From: Bacteroides finegoldii DSM 17565
GTDB lineage: Bacteria > Bacteroidota > Bacteroidia > Bacteroidales > Bacteroidaceae
Assembly: GCF_000156195.1 (NCBI RefSeq)
Contig: NZ_GG688328.1
Span: 118,448-172,384 of the forward strand
Direction of reading: 5' to 3'
Length of the DNA: 53,937 nucleotides
The translations under genes were made by a program, and so were the position numbers. The notes beneath the pieces were generated by a model, which had not been told where the DNA came from, made no database searches, and saw only the letters and a program-made list of their open reading frames with translations. Positions 16,428 through 27,100 of the stretch are shown piece by piece (positions within the stretch are counted from its first letter, which is position 1; each line of letters begins with the position of its first letter).

Positions 16428-18758
16428 CTATTCAATAATGATCTCATCAAAATATACTCTCGATTCCTGTCCCGGACGAACATGGTCGGCAGGACATTCC
16501 CCCGCTCCATTCACCGTTACACGAATATACCTTGCCTCCGTTCCTTTCATATCCATAGAAAGGTCTTCAATATAGGTGCCTTCACGGAATATTTCTTCAG
16601 GAGTGTAGTTCAATCCGGTTACGTCACGATAAGATTTATTATCGTCTGATACAGCTATACGTATTGATTTCGGTTTATGTACGCCCATACCATAGTTCGT
16701 GATACAACCGATTGTAAAAGTATTCATTTTTTCCTTCTGCTGCAAATCTATGGTAAAAGAAATAAGGTCGTTCTTGTCCCAACAGCACCATTCAAAGTCA
16801 GTCTGTTTCAGGCTTCCACGAACACCATTGAGCATAAGCATCTCATTCTGTTTATTTCCAAGTATCGTCTTAGCAGTCGCTTTGTTCCACGTAATCGGCA
16901 ATACAAGCGTCTTTCCCATCTGCACACCTTCTGCAAAGGTAGCACATTTAATGAGTTGAGTCCCTGTTACAATCAGTGAGTCTGAATACACAGAAGAATT
17001 TGCCACAGGTTCACTGCCATCAATAGTATAGCGAATCTCTACATCGGGACGAATACATTCCAGATTTAACTTCAACCCACCATTTTCCGGTGTTACTTTA
17101 TGCTGAATATTGTACATCGAACGGGCATAGACAATACCTTTTTCTGCAATATGCCCGTTATACCGGTCCATAGCTTGCAGGAACGAAGCCCAATCTTTCT
17201 TTTCCGGTTGTGTCCACGCTACTTCCGCCACCGCTACCAGACGAGGGAACAAAAGATAATCCACATCTTCCGGTTTATTGCAGAATTCCGTCCACATAGA
17301 ACCTTGTACCCCCATCAGCAATGAAGCATATTCCGGTTTCCAGTCTTTTTGTACCGGTTCATAGTCATATACATCTTTCAATGTATTATTGCCGAAATAT
17401 GTCAAAGGTTCGAACCATTGCGGCCCTTGATAACGAATCAGATACATGATACGTGCCGGAGTCATAATGAAACGGTGTCCCTTTTCCGCAGCTTTCAGTG
17501 CAGCCTTGCCATATCCCTGCCAACCAAGAATAATAGAGCCTTCCGGCAAGAAACTACTGTTAGTCAGTTCATCCCAACCAATCACTTCACGACCTTTACT
17601 ACGTACATAGTCACTTATCCGCTGCATAAAATAGCCTTGAAGGTCTTCTTCATTAGCCAAGCCTTCTTTCTTCATACGAGTCTGACACAACGGACATTTT
17701 TTCCAATGTGTCTTTTGAGCTTCATCGCCTCCGATATGGATATAACGGGAAGGGAATAACTCCATAATCTCATCCATCACATTCTGCAAAAAAGTGAAAA
17801 CACTGTCATTTCCGGCACAAAAGATGATTTCTGAGTTTCGTCCTCCCAAACCGGGCAATACACCGATATAGTCCTTCACTACCGGACAAGCCAATTTCGG
17901 ATAAGCCGTCAATGCAGCGTTGCTATGGGCAGGCATATCTATCTCCGGCACAATCTCGATCTGGCGTTCGGCCGCATAAGCTACCATTTCCTTTATATCT
18001 TTTTGCGAATAGAAACCTCCTATCGGAGTCGGTTCTCCGGATTTCGGATTACGTCGGGCCGGAAACGGAACGTCCATACGATCCACTCTCCATGCGCCAA
18101 CCTCAGTCAAACGAGGATACTTCTTTATTTCTATGCGCCAGCCGTTGTCATCTGTCAGATGGAAATGCAGTTTATTTATCTTCAACATCGACATACAGTC
18201 AATGATACGCAAAACGTTCTCTTTAGGAATAAAAAAACGTGATGCATCCAGTAACAAGGCACGGTACTCAAAACGGGGTTCATCCTGAACATTCATGACA
18301 GGAATGCTCCACTTCTCTTTTTTATCCGACAGACTTTCTCTTTCGATAGATGCGGGAAGTAATTGCCGGATAGTTTGCAAAGCATAAAAGAATCCCTTAT
18401 CACCGGAAGCCTTAACGATAATTTCCTCTGGAGAAACTTCCAATGAATATGCTTCGCTCTTTAAAGAAGCATCCGTTACAAACCGAACATCCCCCTTTTC
18501 CGTAGCGCCCACAACCAACTTGGGAGTAAAACCGGCTGCATTGGTAAATCGGGAAATAAGACTGGCTGCCACAGCCGCCTGTTCCTCATTCTCCACCACA
18601 AATACAGTTTTGTCTGAGAAGAGATAGTTGCCACTGCCCGGCACCAAATGTGCCGGACGTGGAACCAAGGGTATGTCATGTGTCAAGTTAGTATCAGTAC
18701 ATCCCGTCGTAACTGGTAGTAAAAAACCTATCAATAAGATAAAGATATATTTAATCAT
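16428..18758 (-). CDS. GH20 beta-N-acetylhexosaminidase lipoprotein
   Basis: The 776 residues begin with a lipoprotein signal (VTTGC, Cys20). Order: GH20b alpha/beta domain (about 30-155); GH20 TIM barrel (about 160-520) with RALLLDASRFF near 168, LHFHLTDDNGWRIE near 197 and the catalytic pair D345-E346 in HIGGDEAQ, which acts with substrate-assisted chemistry; an fn3-like chitobiase C-terminal segment (IRYTIDGSEP near 580); and an F5/8C-like domain at the end. It removes terminal beta-GlcNAc/GalNAc from glycans exposed by the neighbouring sulfatases, fucosidase and galactosidase. It sits 15 nt downstream of the sulfatase gene, in the same operon. Confidence 0.93.
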   Translation of the reverse strand: MIKYIFILLIGFLLPVTTGCTDTNLTHDIPLVPRPAHLVPGSGNYLFSDKTVFVVENEEQAAVAASLISRFTNAAGFTPKLVVGATEKGDVRFVTDASLKSEAYSLEVSPEEIIVKASGDKGFFYALQTIRQLLPASIERESLSDKKEKWSIPVMNVQDEPRFEYRALLLDASRFFIPKENVLRIIDCMSMLKINKLHFHLTDDNGWRIEIKKYPRLTEVGAWRVDRMDVPFPARRNPKSGEPTPIGGFYSQKDIKEMVAYAAERQIEIVPEIDMPAHSNAALTAYPKLACPVVKDYIGVLPGLGGRNSEIIFCAGNDSVFTFLQNVMDEIMELFPSRYIHIGGDEAQKTHWKKCPLCQTRMKKEGLANEEDLQGYFMQRISDYVRSKGREVIGWDELTNSSFLPEGSIILGWQGYGKAALKAAEKGHRFIMTPARIMYLIRYQGPQWFEPLTYFGNNTLKDVYDYEPVQKDWKPEYASLLMGVQGSMWTEFCNKPEDVDYLLFPRLVAVAEVAWTQPEKKDWASFLQAMDRYNGHIAEKGIVYARSMYNIQHKVTPENGGLKLNLECIRPDVEIRYTIDGSEPVANSSVYSDSLIVTGTQLIKCATFAEGVQMGKTLVLPITWNKATAKTILGNKQNEMLMLNGVRGSLKQTDFEWCCWDKNDLISFTIDLQQKEKMNTFTIGCITNYGMGVHKPKSIRIAVSDDNKSYRDVTGLNYTPEEIFREGTYIEDLSMDMKGTEARYIRVTVNGAGECPADHVRPGQESRVYFDEIIIE

Positions 18759-18773
18759 GCTGATGTATTTTAT

Positions 18774-20357
18774 TTATTCTTTGTCTCTGTCCGGTGAAAA
18801 GCGAACAGGATCATTGTATTGTTCTTGCAACTTTTGCAATTCTTCTTTCAGTTCGTTCACTACGGATTCATATTCAGGTTGTCCGTAAAGGTTGTGCATT
18901 TCGCTCGGATCCGTCTTCATGTCATACAGTTCCCACCAATTAATGTCATTGTAAAAATGAATCAGTTTATAACGTTCTGTACGCACTCCATAATGGCGTT
19001 TTACCATGTGTTCTGCCGGATATTCATAGAAATGATAATAAAGGGCTTTTCTCCAGTTTTCCGGCTGTTTTCCTTTCAATAAAGGAACCAACGAAACTCC
19101 TTGAATATCCGATGGTATCTCCACTCCTGCCAATTCGAGGAAAGTCGGTGCATAATCTATGTTCTGTACCATTTCAGTAATATCTCCTCTACGATCGAAT
19201 CCTTTCGGTAGACGCATTATCAAAGGAGTACGCATGGACTCTTCATACATAAAGCGCTTATCGAACCAGCCATGTTCGCCCATATAGAATCCCTGGTCGG
19301 AGGTATAGACAACAAGAGTATTATCCAACAGTCCTTTTTCTTTCAGATAGTCGAGCACACGACCTACATTATCATCAAGAGATTTCACAGTTTTCATATA
19401 ATCACGCATATAACGCTGGAATTTCCAGTTGGCAAGTTCCTTTCCTTGCAGATTTTGCTTATAGAAATCTTCTATAATCGGAGCATAGAATTTATCCCAT
19501 GCGGCACGTTGTCCCTCGTCCATCCGTCCCAAAAATTTCTCATAAAGAGATTTCAGGCGTGAATTTTTATCCGACCGCAACATTTTAAGGTCGTAGATCA
19601 TATCCATATCTTTCACGACACTCATTTCCTGAGCAGCCGCTGCAGGACGTCCTTCATAGTCGTCAAAGAAATTATCCGGCAATGGGAAAGTTTTATCTTC
19701 GTACAAAGCCAGATTACAAGTATCCGCCATCCAATTACGATGAATAGCCTTGTGATGAATCAACAAGCAGAAAGGTTTCTCCGGGTTTCGCTTGTGTTCC
19801 ATCCAATCAATGGCATTGTCCGTTATAAGATTGGTGATATATCCATGTTTCTGAATCGTATCATTTTTTTGTGTGATGAAATCCGGATTATAATAATCTC
19901 CTTGTCCCGGAACGATTTCCCAATAATCAAATCCTGACGGCAAACTCTCCAAATGCCATTTTCCTACCAATGCAGTCTGATAACCGGCTTTCTGCAAAAG
20001 TTTTGGAAAGGTTTGTTGGGAACTATCGAAAACACAAGTCGTATTATCATAGAATTTATTGGCACAGCTATGTTTACCCGTTATCATACAGGCACGGCTG
20101 GGACCACTTAACGAATTGGCTACAAAACTTTGAGTAAAACGGACGCCATCGGCAGCAATACGGTCAAGATTCGGTGTTTCCATATAGCGAGTATCATAAC
20201 AGCTCATCATCTGAGCCGTATGGTCGTCTGTCATGATATAGACAATGTTCAGGGGAGGCTGTTCAGCAGGCTTTTGTTTACCGGTGCATGAAGCAAAAGA
20301 AGCAAGGGTAGCTACTCCCGCTAAAGAATAGAATAAGTTTGATTGCAGATTTTCCAT
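18774..20357 (-). CDS. S1-family sulfatase lipoprotein (serine type), probable GlcNAc-6-sulfatase type
   Basis: The 527 residues have a lipoprotein-like signal ending FASC (Cys24). IVYIMTDDHTAQMMSCYD supplies the first metal ligands, and the signature SGPSR lies at 84-88 with Ser84 as formylglycine precursor, again serine type. TSDQGFYMGEHGWFDKR near 353 carries the second metal/substrate region. The TDDH...MMSCYD start and overall layout recall the S1_11 subfamily (GlcNAc-6-O-sulfatases such as B. thetaiotaomicron BT1628, from memory), which would prime GlcNAc for the adjacent GH20. It is the first gene after an internal promoter at 20384-20391. Confidence 0.9.
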   Translation of the reverse strand: MENLQSNLFYSLAGVATLASFASCTGKQKPAEQPPLNIVYIMTDDHTAQMMSCYDTRYMETPNLDRIAADGVRFTQSFVANSLSGPSRACMITGKHSCANKFYDNTTCVFDSSQQTFPKLLQKAGYQTALVGKWHLESLPSGFDYWEIVPGQGDYYNPDFITQKNDTIQKHGYITNLITDNAIDWMEHKRNPEKPFCLLIHHKAIHRNWMADTCNLALYEDKTFPLPDNFFDDYEGRPAAAAQEMSVVKDMDMIYDLKMLRSDKNSRLKSLYEKFLGRMDEGQRAAWDKFYAPIIEDFYKQNLQGKELANWKFQRYMRDYMKTVKSLDDNVGRVLDYLKEKGLLDNTLVVYTSDQGFYMGEHGWFDKRFMYEESMRTPLIMRLPKGFDRRGDITEMVQNIDYAPTFLELAGVEIPSDIQGVSLVPLLKGKQPENWRKALYYHFYEYPAEHMVKRHYGVRTERYKLIHFYNDINWWELYDMKTDPSEMHNLYGQPEYESVVNELKEELQKLQEQYNDPVRFSPDRDKE

Positions 20358-20383
20358 AATAAATTTGTGTTAGATTGAGAAAG

Positions 20384-20409
20384 CAAAGATAGGGAGGGAT
20401 CCCTATCTT
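20384..20409 (-). promoter_or_regulatory. Internal promoter (-7 box TATCTTTG) overlapped by a perfect 9-bp inverted repeat
   Basis: CAAAGATA on the plus strand (20384-20391) is TATCTTTG on the minus strand, 27 nt before the sulfatase ATG. Overlapping it, AAGATAGGG (20386-20394) and CCCTATCTT (20401-20409) form a perfect inverted repeat with a 6-nt spacer. It could be an operator on a second promoter, or a weak terminator of the upstream SusC/SusD transcript. Confidence 0.6.
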
Positions 20410-20540
20410 CACTTCCACAAATCATCAATTAAAATCCAATATTTTTCAATGTAGTCCATATACCGAAAATGTATCACTCACCTACAACAATTTTACAGTA
20501 TAAGATTGATCTTAAGTTATTAAAGATGGTTTGAAAAATA

Positions 20541-22322
20541 TTAGTAGAAAGGATAATACTTTCCAGGAATCGTTTCCTTATAGTCCCTATTTACCAGCTC
20601 GTTAGATTCACGTTTATAATTATCATTGACATAGAAACGAATCCAGTCTATAATCATTCTCGGACCTTCGGTTGCATATTTTGTAGGATCAATTGATTTT
20701 AGCTCCGTATCCCAGCCCGCAGGAAGGTCAGGAGAAATAGTATTGCTTTCTCCAAATAAATCCCATCGCATTATTAAATAAAGTCCCTTCGCTCCCACTG
20801 AAGTACCTGTTGAGGCTTTTGTAAAAGGCCATGAATTTAGCATATCTTTTGATACTTCTAAAGTAGTAGAACCATTAATACCTAATTTTATTGTATTTTC
20901 ATCTACTAATTCCATCCAATAGATATTATAATCTTCTACTTTAGGAATAGCTGTTACAACACTTTTCACATCACTAATTGTTTCTCCCCTAACAGACTGT
21001 GTGATTGCAGTTCCAGAAACATTCTTAAGGATACATATTGATTGTTTAGCCTCTTTACTCGTAGTAGCTGTCGATGGGTTTTTCACTTCTATCATTGGTA
21101 CAAATCCAGTCCTATTGCCTCCTAAGCGGACTTTCACTTCAATACGCATACCTGGATAGATGCGAGTAACATTCTGAGCCCACATTTGAGCTAAAGACTT
21201 ACAGCAATGTATTGCCGCCGTCCCATAGTTAGTACCTTCTACACCAACACATATATTCAGTTCTCCTTCATTTGTAACCTGAGCATATTTTGTCCAATTA
21301 ATATTCAATACAGGCTGTCTATTAGCATCTGTTGCATTACCTAATTTTAAATAATCCCCAGATATTGCATTATTATGGAACTCAATAGCATAATCAAACT
21401 TCCACTGGTTACCTAATTCCGCATTTGGATGTGCCATACCTTCTGTGATCTTAACAGTTTCTTGTCCAGTAAACCAATCATCATCATAAGAAATAAACAT
21501 AATGTTTGGATTCTCATATACTTTTGTTATATCATACAAATTAGGATCAGCTATAGATTCCAAATCAGTCATTGTAATAGTCAGTATAGATTCTGTCATC
21601 GGATTTATAGGAGAATTACTTTGTAAATTCAATACTAACTGTAAATCTCCTGTCATTTCATAATCCTGTTTAATAGTAACAGCGGCACTTTTTACCGAAG
21701 TTCTTCCGGCAGGAATCGTTAAAGTAGGAGGTAAGTTCTCATACAAGTCTTCTTCCCCTTCTTTTGGAGTAACTGTTATTTCAAGAGGAACAGAACTTGG
21801 TTTATCAATTTTAGCAACCAATACAAACTTTCCACCTTCAGTCACCACATTCTCCGTGTTATTCTCTAATGACATTGATATCCGATAATAATCGGATACT
21901 TTAATTGCTTGACTCGAATTTGCCATTTTATAACCACGCGCGAAAGCAACAAACTCCATCGCAGTACTCCCCGTCAATCCGGATTTCTTCACTGGAAAAT
22001 CCACCTGAATTTGTTTTTCACCTTTTGGAAACGTAACAATACCGCTAAATGGTTCAAATACACCCGATACATCTTCAGTACCAGCTTTAGCCGTAAAGTA
22101 AATATCAAAGTCCTCGTTAGCTACCATCTCATTCCCATCTGCATCAGCATCCACATTGATATTTACTTTCAGATTTTCTCCCATCACAAATGCCTTTTCA
22201 TTAATGCTCATAGTCAACGGCACTGCTTCCGGCAAAGGACGATATTTTGTTTCATCTTCACAACCTGTCAAACCTATAGTAAACAAGCATATTGGAAGCA
22301 TTCTATATAATATGTTCTTCAT
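20541..22322 (-). CDS. Putative surface glycan-binding lipoprotein with GH16-like C-terminal fold
   Basis: The 593 residues begin with a lipoprotein signal (IGLTGC, Cys21). Two beta-sandwich repeats follow (about 30-145 and 148-255; each ends like a Calx-beta/Ig domain, for example PAGRTSVKSAAVTIKQDYEM). The C-terminal half (about 270-590) looks like a concanavalin/GH16 jelly roll: MRIEVKVRLGGNRTGFVPMI and a terminal MIIDWIRFYVN, resembling the closing strand of GH16 enzymes. The GH16 catalytic ExDxxE motif is not seen where expected. Position directly after SusD is typical of surface glycan-binding proteins. Sugar binding is an inference; the family was not recognised by name. Confidence 0.7.
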   Translation of the reverse strand: MKNILYRMLPICLFTIGLTGCEDETKYRPLPEAVPLTMSINEKAFVMGENLKVNINVDADADGNEMVANEDFDIYFTAKAGTEDVSGVFEPFSGIVTFPKGEKQIQVDFPVKKSGLTGSTAMEFVAFARGYKMANSSQAIKVSDYYRISMSLENNTENVVTEGGKFVLVAKIDKPSSVPLEITVTPKEGEEDLYENLPPTLTIPAGRTSVKSAAVTIKQDYEMTGDLQLVLNLQSNSPINPMTESILTITMTDLESIADPNLYDITKVYENPNIMFISYDDDWFTGQETVKITEGMAHPNAELGNQWKFDYAIEFHNNAISGDYLKLGNATDANRQPVLNINWTKYAQVTNEGELNICVGVEGTNYGTAAIHCCKSLAQMWAQNVTRIYPGMRIEVKVRLGGNRTGFVPMIEVKNPSTATTSKEAKQSICILKNVSGTAITQSVRGETISDVKSVVTAIPKVEDYNIYWMELVDENTIKLGINGSTTLEVSKDMLNSWPFTKASTGTSVGAKGLYLIMRWDLFGESNTISPDLPAGWDTELKSIDPTKYATEGPRMIIDWIRFYVNDNYKRESNELVNRDYKETIPGKYYPFY

Positions 22323-22367
22323 ATCTTTATTTATCTAATTATCATCAATAAATATTGTTCTATTCTC

Positions 22368-24191
22368 TTATTTCCTCTGCCATCCCGGATTTTGTTCCAA
22401 TTCGTGATTCAGTGACAATTCACTCGGAGGAATTGGCAGCAGATAATCACGGTTAGAATCAAACTGATAGCCTCGTGGAAGAACCTCTTTCTGTGGATCA
22501 AGCCAACCATCCGTAGTTAAAATAGTTTTCAAATCTACAGCTGTTTTAGGATCAAATGCTTTATATAACACACCATCTGCTCCAAAATATGCCCCTGTTC
22601 CACGTTTTCCCTGAATCAATTTGTGAGCTCTCCAACGCATCAAGTCATCCAAACGGAATCCTTGTAAAGCTAGTTCCGACCGTCTTTCCCTACGAATTTC
22701 CTGCAATTTGGCAGAGATTGGATAACCAAAATCGGTAAAATTAGGATCAATTTCAGCAGGAGCAGTATAGGTCACTCCCGCACGTTCACGCAAAGGTTTC
22801 AATGTCCTTTCCAATACATTTGGATCACATTTATCTAATTCTTCTGCAGCTTCCGCATAAGCTAACAAAGCTTCTGCATAACGAATTATCGGAAGTGAGG
22901 TCTCACCCTGGCCACTGACATAAGTTGTATCAATACTCATGCGAATATGATAACCAGTTGCATTACGTGCCGGACCACTTTCTGTTAGATAAGGAGGACG
23001 AACTTTCTGTTTATTTTCATCCGAATATTCATCCACAAACATAGCTTTTGACTTAGACTCAGGAGATGTAGACTTAAATTTACAGCCTGAATGCATAACT
23101 GTCGCTAACAAACGAGCATCACGTTCTTTAAATGTAAGATTGAAATCCTTATAAATTTCATCGTTAGGATCAATAAAGCTTCCATCAGCATTCAGATAAT
23201 TATCAATCAATGATTGAGCTAAACCAGCCGCTCCACTGTTGTCCACATAACCAGCACCTAAGTTACTACTCAAATTATGAGTCACTCCATCTGCTATCGA
23301 ATACTTTTTCCAAAAAACGACCTCTGTCATATCCGACAAATCTTTCGAATTAAACAAGTGTGCATAAGCATCTTCTTTAGATACAAATTTCTTATCATTA
23401 TCTTTTGTATTTAAAGAAAGTCCCATAGCAAACAATTCGTCACCTAGTGTCAACACTTGTCCTAAAAGATCTGTAGATTTATCCTCTGCGGCTGCAAAAT
23501 CTGTTCCCTTATGATACTTTTCCCATGTACCCTCATAAAGCGCCACTCTCATGGCCATGATGATAGCAGCTTCTTTGCAAATCCTCAAGCCTTTATACTG
23601 ACTACGTGAATAAAGCAAATTCTTAGCCGTCTTCAAATCATCAATAATAAACTGTGCCACTGCCGAACGATCGCGTGGGGGAATTTGCAAACCTGCAACT
23701 GTAGCGTTTCCATCCCAAAATTTATCCATTACAGGAATACTACCAAATCTAGTTAGTAAGTAAAAATGCCAATAAGCACGGAAAAAATAAGCTTCCCCTT
23801 TCAGTGACAGCACATCCTTTGTTTCCTCTGCTTCTGGAACTTTATAATATTCAAAAAAATAATTTACATTACGTAGATTTTGGTATCCGTTCTGCCATTC
23901 GGCAGTACCTCCTCCTGTCTCCAACAGCTCTCCATTAAGACGTTTATCATAAACCTCCGCCACGATATTGTCACTATTCTTTTCTTCTCCACGGACTCCC
24001 ATGTCATAAGTACCAAAAGAAGGAAGTGCTATATACAAACCATTAATATAATTGTTCACTGCACTTGCATTGGACAAGAATGTTTCACTATTGGGGGTTG
24101 TCATGGGTTCTCTATCTAGAAAATCGGAACACGCCGACATCATAACACTTGCCCCTACCGCAAATAATATATATAATTTTTTCATCATCAT
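22368..24191 (-). CDS. SusD-family outer-membrane glycan-binding lipoprotein
   Basis: The 607 residues start with a lipoprotein signal (VMMSACSDFLDREP, Cys21), the typical SusD opening. Helical TPR-like parts carry landmarks NYINGLYIALPSF, LKGEAYFFRAYWHFYL near 135, and the C-terminal block LALQGFRLDDLMRWRAHKLI near 513, ending LLPIPPSELSLNHELEQNPGW. SusD proteins cap the SusC channel at the cell surface and bind oligosaccharide for import. The gene begins 7 nt after the SusC stop, the normal pairing. Confidence 0.96.
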   Translation of the reverse strand: MMMKKLYILFAVGASVMMSACSDFLDREPMTTPNSETFLSNASAVNNYINGLYIALPSFGTYDMGVRGEEKNSDNIVAEVYDKRLNGELLETGGGTAEWQNGYQNLRNVNYFFEYYKVPEAEETKDVLSLKGEAYFFRAYWHFYLLTRFGSIPVMDKFWDGNATVAGLQIPPRDRSAVAQFIIDDLKTAKNLLYSRSQYKGLRICKEAAIIMAMRVALYEGTWEKYHKGTDFAAAEDKSTDLLGQVLTLGDELFAMGLSLNTKDNDKKFVSKEDAYAHLFNSKDLSDMTEVVFWKKYSIADGVTHNLSSNLGAGYVDNSGAAGLAQSLIDNYLNADGSFIDPNDEIYKDFNLTFKERDARLLATVMHSGCKFKSTSPESKSKAMFVDEYSDENKQKVRPPYLTESGPARNATGYHIRMSIDTTYVSGQGETSLPIIRYAEALLAYAEAAEELDKCDPNVLERTLKPLRERAGVTYTAPAEIDPNFTDFGYPISAKLQEIRRERRSELALQGFRLDDLMRWRAHKLIQGKRGTGAYFGADGVLYKAFDPKTAVDLKTILTTDGWLDPQKEVLPRGYQFDSNRDYLLPIPPSELSLNHELEQNPGWQRK

Positions 24192-24198
24192 TATCTAA

Positions 24199-27100
24199 TT
24201 AAAATGTAAAATCAAGTCCGAACACGAAGTTACGGTTCATCGGATATACCATACCATTACCATTTTGCTTCATCGGAGAAGTTAAACCCGGAGCCGTATT
24301 CTTAGCATCACCACCCGCCGACATATTTACCTGGTTCAGTGTTTCAGGATCAAACTGTTTCGGCAACTTTGTTATAGTAAACAAGTTGTCGCAAGTTACA
24401 TACACTTTTAGATTGCTGATACCAATATGTTTCAACTGTTTTTTATTAAATGTATAAGCCACTGTTAAATTTTTCATACGCATATAAGCAGCATTTAACA
24501 AATAACGTGTCGTATTGTATCCAGTATTCACTAAAAAATCCTTATCATCTTTCCAACCAGTCAAACGAGGCAAATATCCATTTGGGTTCTCTGTACTGAA
24601 ATAATCAAGATGTTCTTTAAAGTTATAGTTATTTCCACCAAACATATAGTTACTTCCAGCAATCGGGAAATCTCTTTTTGCCACACCTTGTAACAAGGTA
24701 GATACTTCGAAACCCTTATATCCAAGATTCAAATTAATACCGAAAGAATATTTAGGAGTAGTATTTCCAATAACCTGCAGATCTCCGTGGTCTGACAAAG
24801 TACCTTTACCACCATCTACTCTACCGTCACCATTAGTATCTATATATTTCAAGTCACCACGACGCCAAAGATCATTTGATTTGAACGCTGTCAGATCAAC
24901 TTTTCTCAGATAATCATCAATTTCACGATTCGACAAAAAGAGATCATCAGCACGATATCCCCAAATTTCACCGAGATCCATACCTTCATAATAACCTTTA
25001 TTAGCAGCCAATCCTGTATGGTTATTATAAATAATACCTTCCGGATTATTGTATTTGGTCACTACAGCCTTATAGTTAAAAACGTTGAAACCAACTCCAT
25101 AACTGAAACCACATTTCAATTTATCATTCCAACTGACAGAAAGTTCCCATCCACGATTACGCAAAGTTGCATTATTCACTTTTGCACGATCTTCCGAAGC
25201 GATACCACTGATACTTGGTATTGATTCTGCCGGACCAATCATGTCACGTGTTGTACGTTGATATAAATCAGCAGTAATTGACAAACGGTTCTTAAACAAC
25301 ATCAAATCAAAACCTAAGTTAGCATTATCCACTTTCTCCCAAGTAATATAAGGACTAATCATTTTCGGAGTTTGTGCAATCGTACCTTTGGAAGCTGTGG
25401 AAGAAGAGATACCCGGTAATAACCAAGCATTAGTACCCTGTGCATCTAAGGGCATCTGAGCGATATAATCATATAAGCCCGCTCCATTTTGGTTTCCTAA
25501 ACGACCATAAGAAACACGTACCTTCAACTGAGATACAGGCAGTGCCATTTTTTGGAAATAAGGCGTGCGAGCAATATCATAACCGGCAGAGAATGATGGG
25601 AAGAATCCCCAACGATGCCCCGCAGCAAAACGGGAAGAACCATCATAACGTCCACTGAACTCCAAAAAATAAATATTATTGTAGTTCCAATTCAAACGGG
25701 CATAAAATCCCATAGTGGACCAATGTGAACGGGCTTCACCTGCTATTACATTTCCACTGGCGTTGTCAAATGAGTAAATATCATTACTCAGCATACCATC
25801 TTTGTACATATATTCCTGTGAATCTTCTTTTAATTCCATTTGGTAGCCTGCCATTGCCTTGAAGAAGTGATCTCCCCATTGATGAGTATATGAACTCGAA
25901 ACATTAGGTGATAAGTAATAATTGAACATACTCCCACGAGTATAAGATCCGAAATACATATTCTTCCAGCTAATACCAGGATAAGCAAATCCTTGTCTTT
26001 GATTAGTAGCATCACCCGGTTTAAAAGTACCCACAGGAGTTTCATACTTCTGGTTATTTTCCATTATCAGATCGTTATTTTCTATATCAAAACGGATTTT
26101 CATTTCTCCGGTGATATCCCATCCCTCCAATGGAGTTACTGTTGCAGAAAGTGACAATGCATCTGAAATACGGTTCCTCTGATAATGAGAATTTTTCAAA
26201 TATAACATTTCATTCCAGCTCGGCAAATTGTATTCTGAATCAACAGGCAACTGAGTAACCTGAGTAGGACGATGGCTACCAATCTTATTATATAGAATCG
26301 TCTGATTCGCCATCGGACGTTTAATCATCTGCAAAGTAATATTATTATTCAAATTAAATCGTAACCAATTATTGGTCTTCATCTGTAATTTGGTATTCAA
26401 ATTGTACTTACTCAAATCATCCTGCACTTGATCCAGCAAACCCTCTTGATAAGTATATCCCATACCAATATAGTAGTTTACCTTGTCAGAACCACCCTGT
26501 ACACTTAAGTTATGAGAATGACGGATAGACTTATCTTTAAAATAATAATCAAACCAATCAGTATTGCCATACTGATTATAATAGGCTCCTGCCCAATCAT
26601 CACCGGAAGTATTAGCCTCAATACCCGGAAATTCTGCTGAATAAGGATTCTGCATAAAACCTTTAATTTTTTCAATAGTTTTATCCGGAATTCTCTGTAA
26701 ACCGGAAGACGCTCCACCATTATCATATTGCTGATTATTATACATAGCGTATTCCAACGAGTTCATCATCTTTGGCATATTAATAGGTGAACTGAAACCA
26801 ACTGTTCCACGATAGGTGACACTAGCCCTCTCCTTTTTACCACTTTTTGTGGTAACCAATACTACTCCATAAGCTGCACGTGCACCATATACAGCAGAAG
26901 CGGAAGCATCTTTCAAAACACTGATACTAGCAATATCGGCAGGATTCACATTCTGCATACTCTGCTCTACTCCATCTACCAATACGTATGGCTCTCCACC
27001 ATTGATAGAACCAATACCACGAATACTAAATTTAATATCTGCACCGGTTTCACCACCGACACCACCTCCCACTGCGTCCGTAGCAAAATTTAAGCCTGCA

